Assembly: GCA_964426355.1 (NCBI GenBank) | Contig: CAYRRA010000187.1 | Coordinates: forward strand, 1 to 8,430 | Direction: 5' to 3' | Source: JAJFTV01 sp964426355 | GTDB taxonomy: Bacteria; Chloroflexota; Anaerolineae; Anaerolineales; Anaerolineaceae | Length of the DNA stretch: 8,430 bases | Program-made: the position numbers and the translations under genes | The notes under the pieces: model-generated | Told to the model about the DNA's origin: nothing | Seen by the model: only the letters and a program-made list of their open reading frames with translations | The model's database searches: none | In this document: positions 1 to 5,694 of the stretch, one piece after another | How the letters are laid out: every line of letters starts with the position of its first letter | Position numbering within the stretch: position 1 is the first letter of the stretch

Positions 1-1
1 G

Positions 2-958
2 CCCTGTACCACCAAACCGCTTTCTGGTCCGGGCGTACAGTCTGCCCAGGAGGTAGGATACATCTATCGCATGGCGGAAGTAGTCGGGCAGCCGCGCGAG
101 ATGCTCAGCCTGCCGGTCTCTCCCATCAGCCCGCTGCATTTTCCGGATGACCTGGCGGCTGCAATTCTCGAGACAGCCCGGTTGGGCATTCCATTTTATC
201 CGCTTCCGGCGCCCAATGCGGGCGGAACTGCTCCCATGACCCTGGCAGGCGCATTGGCACAGCAAAATGCTGAGGTATTGGCTTCGATACTGCTTGCTCA
301 ACTTGTTCAACCGGGTTTACCGGTTGTGTATTGCGGGCGTTTGTCCTTCCTGGAACCGCGTACAGGCGGATCGGTTTGGGGTATATCCGCATTGGGGCTG
401 GCTTCTGCCGCTTGTGTGCAAATGGCGCATCATTACCAACTCCCGGTGGATGTCTACGGTCTTGCCACCGACAGCAATCAACCCGATTTACAGAACGGTT
501 ACGAACGTGCGCTCAATGCCGTTCTTCCGGGGCTGGCAGGCGCGGACGAACTGAGCGGGATCGGCGATTTAGGTGCGGGGGTCATTAGCTCGTATGCTCA
601 GATGGTCAGCGACAACGACATCGTTCTTTCGATCAAACAAATCCTCAAGGGTATCCACATCGATGAACCCTCCCTCGCGGTCGGTTTGATTGGCGAAGTG
701 ATGCAAAGCAACGGTAACTTCCTGGCGGAACGGCATACGGTTAAAACCCTGCGCTCCGGCGAAGTCTATTACCCGCCCCTTGCAGACCGGCGGTTGTATG
801 ATGAATGGAACAAGGCTGGCAAAAATGGGATGAACGAACACGCGCAAGCTAAAGCCGAGCGCCTGCTGCGTGAACACAAAGTTCCTCCGCTCGAACCGCA
901 GCAGGATAAAGAATTGGATCGAATTATGCACGCTGCTCAAAACGAGCTTTGTATTTAA
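2..958 (+). CDS. Trimethylamine methyltransferase (MttB) family protein, non-pyrrolysine type, 5'-truncated by the window
   Basis: The reading frame is open from base 2 with no stop before TAA at 956-958, so about 318 C-terminal residues of a family usually near 480-500 residues are visible. The ATG at 71 is internal: the codons before it already read as family sequence (CTTKPLSGPG). Family-like stretches follow, including TLAGALAQQNAEVLASILLAQ, PGLPVVYCG and YGLATDSNQPDLQ (some 125-141 residues after Met-71). The last region is where pyrrolysine-containing MttB carries its in-frame amber codon; no TAG interrupts this frame, so it is a non-Pyl homologue like the glycine-betaine methyltransferases. 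By family knowledge such cytoplasmic TIM-barrel enzymes move a methyl group from a quaternary amine or related compound to a corrinoid protein. The substrate cannot be read from the sequence. No corrinoid protein or activase follows, so partners would have to lie upstream or elsewhere. Family assignment is firm; substrate is unknown. Confidence 0.88.
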   Translation, partial: PCTTKPLSGPGVQSAQEVGYIYRMAEVVGQPREMLSLPVSPISPLHFPDDLAAAILETARLGIPFYPLPAPNAGGTAPMTLAGALAQQNAEVLASILLAQLVQPGLPVVYCGRLSFLEPRTGGSVWGISALGLASAACVQMAHHYQLPVDVYGLATDSNQPDLQNGYERALNAVLPGLAGADELSGIGDLGAGVISSYAQMVSDNDIVLSIKQILKGIHIDEPSLAVGLIGEVMQSNGNFLAERHTVKTLRSGEVYYPPLADRRLYDEWNKAGKNGMNEHAQAKAERLLREHKVPPLEPQQDKELDRIMHAAQNELCI

Positions 959-1050
959 GCAACCTGGAAACAAAAACCTGGCAGGAATTTTATCTCAGGT
1001 CAATCCTCATAACCTGAACTGGTCAACCGGAATGATGTTCCGCTTTGTTG

Positions 1051-1056
1051 TATAAT
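1051..1056 (+). promoter_or_regulatory. Candidate -10 box upstream of the histidine kinase
   Basis: A perfect TATAAT lies in the 222-base gap before the kinase gene, in an A/T-rich stretch (about 1048-1090). No good TTGACA-like box is found at 16-18 bases upstream, so the call rests on the -10 alone. If used, transcription would begin near 1063 and leave a leader of about 118 bases before the kinase ATG. Confidence 0.3.
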
Positions 1057-1110
1057 CAATTAGATATTTTATATAGTAATAATAGGAAGTTATTGGTTTT
1101 TTCACTCAGG

Positions 1111-1160
1111 GGATCCTCCCTCTCCCGCGGGACAGCATTATCTGTGGGATCAGTTTAAAC
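1111..1160 (+). other. G/C-rich, palindrome-containing leader of the kinase gene
   Basis: This stretch holds GATCC (1112-1116) complementary to GGATC (1147-1151). Between them are the perfect 10-base palindrome TCCCGCGGGA (1123-1132) and ACAG-N6-CTGT (1132-1145). Next to it lies the 8-base palindrome GTTTAAAC (1153-1160). The arms are short and no poly-T follows, so this is not a normal terminator. It could be a folded leader or a protein site, or chance. No other gene or RNA is seen in 959-1180. Confidence 0.2.
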
Positions 1161-1180
1161 CATATATCAGAATAAGGCTC

Positions 1181-3664
1181 ATGAACAAAAAACATCTTTT
1201 TCTTCTCTTTGGTCTGGCATTATCCTTTCTTCTCATTCTTGCAGGGGGCATCTGGTTTTATAAAGAACAGGAAAACAGTACCCTGCAAGAAGCGCAGGAG
1301 GATTTGCTCCTCATTGCCCGGTTGAAAGCACATCAAATTATCAACTGGCGAAACGAACGAATTTCAGATAGCACAGTGATCATGGAAGACCCGCTATTTG
1401 TCCAGGGGGTCGAAAAATGGATCGCTGACCCAACCGATGAAAACCTGGATCCGATCTCATCCCGTTTTGCCTCGATTCGCGAAAATTATCATTATGCCAA
1501 CGTCCAGCTCACCGACACTTCCGGTCAGGTAGTGGTCAGTCTTGTAGATCCCCCCAGTCAAGTACAAGATCTGACATTGCAGGCTATTCAACAGGCGTTG
1601 GAAGAACAAACAGTTGTGCCAACCGGGCTGTACAGAAACAATGCTGACCAAAAAATCTATATCGACTTTGTAGCGCCGCTTTTCTCAACCGGTCCTGAAT
1701 CCTCTCTGCCCATCGGTGCTGTAATCTGCTCAATCGATGCTGACCAGTACCTGTACCCCCTGATGCAAGAATGGTACACAGCCAGCCAGACGGCAGAAAC
1801 ATTGTTGGTTCGCCAGGACGGCGAGGCGGTTCTGTTCTTGAACGAGCTGCGCCACCGGCAGGATAGCGCGCTTCGTTTACGCATTCCCCTTGATCAGGAA
1901 GAAGTTGCAGCGGTCATGGCAATCCGCGGACAAGAAGGTCTGGTATCCGGGTTGGATTACCGTGGTAAGGAAGTTTTGGCTTACATCATCGGCTTGCCCG
2001 ATTCAGACTGGTATATGGTTACAAAAATTGACAAAGAAGAGGCTTTCTCCGAATGGCATTTCAGAGCCAGGTTGATTTCGATTATCCTGCTGGGAAGTTT
2101 TCTGGTTGTCCTTGTCACCTTTGGTCTGATCCAGCAGCGAGTTCGCAGCAGGCATTACCGCAGCTTGTTGGAAGCCGAAAAAGCCCTGCGGATCAGCGAA
2201 GCGAGAGCTGAGGTTACATTGCTTAGCGTGGGAGATGCCGTAATCGCTACGGATGCCGAAGGAAAAGTGATGTTGATGAACCCGGTGGCTGAAACGCTGA
2301 CCGGTTGGACGTGGAGCCAGGCACAGGGCAAACCTCTGGATGAGGTGTTCAGCATCATCAATGAAGAAACCCTCAAGGAAGTTGAAAACCCGGTACAGGC
2401 TGTTCTGCGTGAAGGCAAAGTGGTCGGTCTGGCAAACCACACCTTGCTGCTATCCAAAAACGGTGACCGACACCCCATTGCCGACAGCGGAGCCCCCATC
2501 CAGGGTGAGAACGGAGAAATCATCGGTGTAGTGTTGGTCTTCCGCGACCAAACCAGCGAGCGGGCGTACTTGTCGGCGCTGGAGAAAAGTGAGGAACAGT
2601 ATAACCTGCTCTTCAACGAAATGCAGACCGCCTTTGCATTGCATGAATTGATCTGTGCCGAAGATGGGACACCGGTGGATTACCGTTTCCTGAAAGTCAA
2701 TCCCGCTTTTGAACAAATGACCGGATTACGCAAGGAAGAGATCATCGGTATGACGGTAAAAACCGTGCTGCCCAACACCGAGGAAGTTTGGTTACAGAAA
2801 TACGGCGAGGTTGCACTGACCGGCATCCCCATCGAATTTGACCACTTCAGTGATGCACTGGGTAGGCACTATGAGGTGCGTTCCTTCTCGCCGGAAAAAG
2901 GGTATTTCGCAACACTTTTCCTGGATATTACCAAACGGAAAGAAATGGAAAAACTGGTCATCGAAGAGGATAAAATGGCAAGTATCGGACGGCTTGCTGC
3001 GGGAATCGCCCATGAAATCAACACACCCCTCCAGGTGATTACCGGGATCTCAGAAACCAGCAAAAAAAGACTGGAAGAAAATCAGGATGTTCCCCGGGAT
3101 GACCTGCAACGCAAGTTCGAGGCAGTAAATCACAATGCCTGGCGCATTGCCAATATCGTGCGGTCTTTGCTGGATTACTCGCGTGAAAATAAACGAGAAT
3201 CGGTGGTCTGCTCGATAAACCAGGTTGTGAAAAAAACACTGCTTCTGGTGGAACATCAGCTCAAAAGCTGGAAGAACATTATCATCACCACTTCGTACGG
3301 TGAAAACATCCCCGAATTTGTCTGCGACCCCAACCAGCTTACCCAGGTGCTCATCAACCTGATCAACAACGCCCAGGACTCGATGCGAAATGGTGGCATA
3401 ATTCACATCCAGACGGAGTATCTACCGATTGAACAACGTGTGGTTCTGCGCGTTTCCGATAACGGCAGCGGGATCGCTGAAGAACACCTCGATAAGATTT
3501 TTGAACCGTTTTACACCACCAAATCGATTGGACAGGGCACCGGGCTGGGACTTTCCATCACCGCTGGTATCATTGGCGCGCATGAGGGCAGCATCATTGT
3601 CGAAAAAACCTCCTCAGAAGGCACCACTTTCAAAATTACTTTGCCTGTCCAACGCGCCTCATGA
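1181..3664 (+). CDS. Membrane sensor histidine kinase with Cache-like sensor and two PAS domains
   Basis: This 827-residue protein begins at ATG 1181, preceded by a weak AAGG three bases upstream. A first membrane helix (residues about 5-27) is followed by an extracytoplasmic domain of about 265 residues with double-Cache features: a membrane-proximal helix (ARLKAHQIINWRNERISDS, 46-64) and a closing strand (LPDSDWYMVTKID, 272-284). A second helix spans 297-317. Inside the cell come PAS 1 (about 340-460), PAS 2 (about 470-588, ending LDITKRKEMEK), a HisKA dimerisation domain with H-box AGIAHEINTPLQ (phosphoacceptor His611), and a HATPase domain with N-box NLINNA (Asn726, Asn730), G1 box DNGSGI (760-765), F-box IFEPFYTT (773-780) and G2 box GQGTGLGLS (784-792). 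All catalytic boxes are intact. By family role it autophosphorylates on His and passes the phosphate to a response regulator. There is no receiver domain on the protein and no regulator gene beside it. The ligand is unknown. Confidence 0.95.
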   Translation: MNKKHLFLLFGLALSFLLILAGGIWFYKEQENSTLQEAQEDLLLIARLKAHQIINWRNERISDSTVIMEDPLFVQGVEKWIADPTDENLDPISSRFASIRENYHYANVQLTDTSGQVVVSLVDPPSQVQDLTLQAIQQALEEQTVVPTGLYRNNADQKIYIDFVAPLFSTGPESSLPIGAVICSIDADQYLYPLMQEWYTASQTAETLLVRQDGEAVLFLNELRHRQDSALRLRIPLDQEEVAAVMAIRGQEGLVSGLDYRGKEVLAYIIGLPDSDWYMVTKIDKEEAFSEWHFRARLISIILLGSFLVVLVTFGLIQQRVRSRHYRSLLEAEKALRISEARAEVTLLSVGDAVIATDAEGKVMLMNPVAETLTGWTWSQAQGKPLDEVFSIINEETLKEVENPVQAVLREGKVVGLANHTLLLSKNGDRHPIADSGAPIQGENGEIIGVVLVFRDQTSERAYLSALEKSEEQYNLLFNEMQTAFALHELICAEDGTPVDYRFLKVNPAFEQMTGLRKEEIIGMTVKTVLPNTEEVWLQKYGEVALTGIPIEFDHFSDALGRHYEVRSFSPEKGYFATLFLDITKRKEMEKLVIEEDKMASIGRLAAGIAHEINTPLQVITGISETSKKRLEENQDVPRDDLQRKFEAVNHNAWRIANIVRSLLDYSRENKRESVVCSINQVVKKTLLLVEHQLKSWKNIIITTSYGENIPEFVCDPNQLTQVLINLINNAQDSMRNGGIIHIQTEYLPIEQRVVLRVSDNGSGIAEEHLDKIFEPFYTTKSIGQGTGLGLSITAGIIGAHEGSIIVEKTSSEGTTFKITLPVQRAS

Positions 3665-3717
3665 AACCAGCGGTTAGGTGTTTTTACCAGATTGGCGGGA
3701 GTCGTACATTTCAGCGG

Positions 3718-3723
3718 TATAAT
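3718..3723 (+). promoter_or_regulatory. Candidate -10 box of a leaderless promoter for the phosphorylase gene
   Basis: A perfect TATAAT stands exactly 7 bases (GGCTGGC) before ATG 3731, so transcription would start at or next to the start codon. TTGGCG at 3692-3697 is a poor -35 with an over-long 20-base spacer. No purine-rich ribosome site is seen in front of ATG 3731, which fits a leaderless message. The box overlaps the alternative ATG at 3722. Confidence 0.45.
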
Positions 3724-3730
3724 GGCTGGC

Positions 3731-4498
3731 ATGTCAAAAATATACCCTCCTATTTTGGACTTCGACCCACAGCGAAAAGCAATCATTGAGCCGCAGCCCG
3801 CTCCGCTCTCCATCAATCCGCCTGAAAAAGCGCTGTTATGCTTCTTTCACGAAGTGCTCTCCGACCTGGTGAGTGCAGGCAAGTTGGAGGAGGTAGGTGC
3901 GCTGCGTTCTGAGATGGGCAGGCAACCCATTTACCAGCTTACCCAATGTGAAGAACCGCTGCTGGTGGTGCAGCCCGGCGTGGGTGCGCCGTTGAGCGCT
4001 GGCTTCCTGGAGGAATTGATTGCGCTGGGCGTCACGCAGTTTATTGCCTGCGGCGGCTGCGGTGTGCTTGACCCCGTGCATGACGTCGGCGCGTTGTTCA
4101 TCCTCACCTCAGCCGTGCGCGACGAGGGTACTTCATATCATTACCTCCCCCCCAGCGACGAGGTCAGCGCACATCCGCGGGTGGTGGTAGCACTGCAAGC
4201 CGCCTGCGAAAATCATGCACTGCCTTACAAGCTGACAAAATCCTGGACGACCGATGCGCTCTACCGCGAGACCATCCAACGCCGTGACCTGCGCCTTCAG
4301 CAGGGCTGCGAGGTGGTTGAGATGGAAGCATCGGCATTTTTTGCCGTTGCACAGTTCCGCGGCGTGGAATTAGGGCAGATTCTATACGGCGGTGACCTGG
4401 TTCTTCCCGAGGGTTGGGAAGCACGCGGTTGGAATGACCGCATGCAAGATCGCGAACGGCTTTTCTGGCTGAGCGTTGAAGCGCTGCTTACCCTCTAG
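3731..4498 (+). CDS. Nucleoside phosphorylase family protein (PNP/UDP type)
   Basis: The 255-residue protein starting MSKIYPPILDFDP has NP-I phosphorylase hallmarks. These are a Gly-rich segment FIACGGCGVLDP (104-115), an Arg-led loop RDEGTSYHY (130-138), the TTDALYRET segment (173-181) and the Glu-Met-Glu signature VVEMEAS (195-201), whose glutamates contact the ribose in this family. By family role such cytoplasmic enzymes split a nucleoside with phosphate into free base and ribose-1-phosphate, or hydrolyse a related nucleoside. The TTDA.YRET and EME pattern leans towards the uridine-phosphorylase-like branch, but the base cannot be fixed from sequence. Two other in-frame starts exist: TTG 3692 and ATG 3722. 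ATG 3731 is preferred because the conserved-looking start YPPILDFDP follows directly and the -10 box would exclude the upstream starts. The gene lies 66 bases after the kinase and its TAG stop overlaps the convergent gene by four bases. Confidence 0.88.
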   Translation: MSKIYPPILDFDPQRKAIIEPQPAPLSINPPEKALLCFFHEVLSDLVSAGKLEEVGALRSEMGRQPIYQLTQCEEPLLVVQPGVGAPLSAGFLEELIALGVTQFIACGGCGVLDPVHDVGALFILTSAVRDEGTSYHYLPPSDEVSAHPRVVVALQAACENHALPYKLTKSWTTDALYRETIQRRDLRLQQGCEVVEMEASAFFAVAQFRGVELGQILYGGDLVLPEGWEARGWNDRMQDRERLFWLSVEALLTL

Positions 4499-4938
4499 GG
4501 GAATACATCCAGCAGTTTCTTCTGCCTGCTGCGCACGACCAGGTACGTCACAAGCAGTGCTGCACCGGTTAACCCGACAGCAAAATGCCACGCAGGGGAC
4601 AAAATGATGGCTAATCGCAGATCGATAGCAAGAAAGCTCACCCAACTCACCGCAAGATAACCAAAAAAGAGCTTCGACTTTTCCTCAAACAGATACCCCT
4701 TCCAAGCCTTCCCCGCCACCAAAAGCAGCGGTATGAAAAGGCTGATGATTTGTAGCAGCAACCAGACGCCAAACCAGCCGGTGATCGGCAGTGCCGTCAT
4801 CGGCACACTTGCTGCCCTTTGCTGTGTTGTAACCCCCTGTTCGAACGCTGTACCCAACAATACAAAAACCGCCCCAGAAAAAATGAGCAGCAGTTCACGC
4901 AGAGTTTTCATTTGCTTGTTCAGATCTTTTTCTATCAT
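4495..4938 (-). CDS. Small four-helix membrane protein, unrecognised, coupled to PadR
   Basis: This 147-residue protein starts with a charged segment (MIEKDLNKQMKTLRE). It has four predicted membrane helices at about 16-32, 55-76, 88-110 and 117-135, separated by short loops, and ends in a basic tail (RSRQKK). I do not recognise a named family and no catalytic motif is visible. Its ATG overlaps the stop of the PadR gene (ATGA, 4938-4935), and a GGGAG ribosome site lies 8 bases upstream inside the padR 3' end (4947-4951). The two genes are therefore one translationally coupled operon. Pairs of a PadR regulator and a small membrane protein are common in bacteria, where the membrane protein is the regulated product. 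By inference this protein answers to the same signal, perhaps envelope stress or a hydrophobic compound. Its stop codon is built from the same CTAG as the convergent phosphorylase stop. Confidence 0.75.
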   Translation of the reverse strand: MIEKDLNKQMKTLRELLLIFSGAVFVLLGTAFEQGVTTQQRAASVPMTALPITGWFGVWLLLQIISLFIPLLLVAGKAWKGYLFEEKSKLFFGYLAVSWVSFLAIDLRLAIILSPAWHFAVGLTGAALLVTYLVVRSRQKKLLDVFP

Positions 4939-5342
4939 GAGATTTTCTCCCTATTCGATGACAATACTTGATGAATGCGTTCTTTCGCTTTTTCGGATTG
5001 GAACACAAGGATATTCCGCCGGATAAAGGTTTGCAGCAGTTCCAGACCCTGCGGCGTCAATTGATAATAACGCCGGTCAGGTCCTTGCTCGGACGGCTGC
5101 ATTTCACTGGCGACCACACCAAGCTCTTCAAAGCGTTTCAATGCCCGGTAGATGCTGTTGTCCTCCACCGAGATCGTCCCCTGGCTGAGCTCGTTTATGA
5201 GCGCACGCATCTCGAACGGGTAGGTGGGGCGCTGCTGAAGCTGGAGCAGCATCCAAAAGCTGAGCAAACCTTTCTTATAGCTCTCCTCCCACTTCAACAA
5301 AAGGCTATCGATCCCTGCCGGATTTTCAGATTGTTTTTTCAT
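4935..5342 (-). CDS. PadR-family transcriptional regulator
   Basis: The 135-residue protein has the PadR winged helix-turn-helix. Helix 1 includes YKKGLLSFWMLLQL (22-35), the compact segment PTYPFEMRALINEL follows (39-52), and the recognition helix is within SIYRALKRFEELGVV (63-77). The wing is GPDRRYYQLTPQGLELL (87-103), with the typical R.YY.LT..G signature. A short C-terminal helix (about 104-130) is the expected dimerisation part, which makes this the small PadR subclass. The ATG at 5342 has AGGAT six bases upstream (5349-5353). PadR proteins are cytoplasmic, ligand-responsive repressors, usually of their own operon. Here the promoter holds overlapping inverted repeats (5355-5382) that fit autorepression. 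The next gene, a small membrane protein, overlaps by four bases. Family call is firm; the inducer is unknown. Confidence 0.92.
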   Translation of the reverse strand: MKKQSENPAGIDSLLLKWEESYKKGLLSFWMLLQLQQRPTYPFEMRALINELSQGTISVEDNSIYRALKRFEELGVVASEMQPSEQGPDRRYYQLTPQGLELLQTFIRRNILVFQSEKAKERIHQVLSSNREKIS

Positions 5343-5348
5343 CTATTC

Positions 5349-5353
5349 ATCCT
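5349..5353 (-). promoter_or_regulatory. Ribosome binding site of the PadR gene
   Basis: Read on the - strand this is AGGAT, six bases before the ATG at 5342, and it supports that start. It sits just downstream of the operator repeats. Confidence 0.55.
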
Positions 5354-5354
5354 A

Positions 5355-5382
5355 TATACTATTATTCTTATAGTATAATAGT
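5355..5382. promoter_or_regulatory. Candidate PadR operator: two overlapping perfect inverted repeats
   Basis: TATACTAT (5355-5362) and ATAGTATA (5370-5377) form a perfect 8-base inverted repeat with a 7-base spacer. ACTATTAT (5358-5365) and ATAATAGT (5375-5382) form a second perfect 8-base inverted repeat with a 9-base spacer, offset from the first by four bases. Both cover the -10 region and start point of the padR promoter, the usual place for a repressor site. PadR binding itself is inference from position. Confidence 0.6.
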
Positions 5383-5398
5383 TTGAAAAATTTGTCAA
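5370..5398 (-). promoter_or_regulatory. Sigma-70-type promoter of the padR operon
   Basis: On the - strand a perfect TTGACA (5398-5393) is followed after exactly 17 bases by TACTAT (5375-5370). TATACT two bases earlier is a closer -10 match but has a 15-base spacer. The start point would fall near 5363, inside the inverted repeats, about 20 bases before the ATG. Confidence 0.65.
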
Positions 5399-5475
5399 TC
5401 CCCGTTTTTCCTATCCAAATTAACGCAAAGAAGAAAACAGCTAACCTGCCATCCCTTGAGGAATGTCGAACAAGT

Positions 5476-5481
5476 TATAAT
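5476..5481 (+). promoter_or_regulatory. Candidate -10 box before the broken phosphotransferase-like frame
   Basis: A perfect TATAAT lies exactly 7 bases (TTCCGTG) before ATG 5489, the same layout as in front of the phosphorylase gene. TTGAGG at 5456-5461 is a partial -35, but its spacer of 14 bases is short. The site would serve a leaderless message. Confidence 0.35.
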
Positions 5482-5488
5482 TTCCGTG

Positions 5489-5674
5489 ATGAAAACCGAT
5501 CAGCATACCTCTCCGCTCCAGGTTTTGCAGCCCCTATCCGGTTATTGCCAGCATTTTCACGACCTGCCGCTCTGGGAGCCGTATGTCCGCCAGGTCAGCC
5601 GCAGCCACAACCTGCCCTGTCATGTAGTTCGTGGGGGTGTTTCCAAAGAGAGCCGCTCCTGGCTTATTTTCTGA
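5489..5674 (+). pseudogene. Short frame resembling the N-terminus of a phosphotransferase-type protein; probable remnant
   Basis: From ATG 5489 the frame runs 61 residues (MKTDQHTSPLQVLQPLSGYC at the start) to TGA 5672-5674. The segment LWEPYVRQVSRSHNLPCHVV, followed by RGG, resembles from memory the start of aminoglycoside/choline-phosphotransferase-like proteins, where a short N-terminal helix region leads into the first strand of the kinase lobe. The rest of such a protein (ATP-binding lobe, HGD..N catalytic loop) is absent; after about residue 52 (base 5645) the likeness ends and the frame stops. I see no frameshift that restores it in the next bases. It lies between the divergent padR promoter and the convergent propeller gene, whose stop is 20 bases away. 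It may also be an unrelated small protein. The family link is a weak inference; the absence of a full-length gene is directly seen. Bases 5399-5475 hold nothing else I can name. Confidence 0.35.
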
Positions 5675-5694
5675 ACACCAATACAATACATATC

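Noticed and set aside
569..973. - strand frame opposite the MttB-family gene
   Set aside because: It is antisense to a well-supported coding region and shows no recognisable motif.
959..1040. Rho-independent terminator after the MttB-family gene
   Set aside because: TCAGGT/ACCTGA (about 995-1017) could pair as a 6-base stem, but the loop is 11 bases and no T-run follows.
2003..2616. Two - strand frames of about 150 residues opposite the kinase gene
   Set aside because: They overlap each other and lie antisense to the conserved PAS coding region, with no motif of their own.
3692..3730. Longer phosphorylase starting at TTG 3692 or ATG 3722
   Set aside because: The added residues look unrelated to the family start, and the TATAAT at 3718-3723 would place transcription initiation after both codons.
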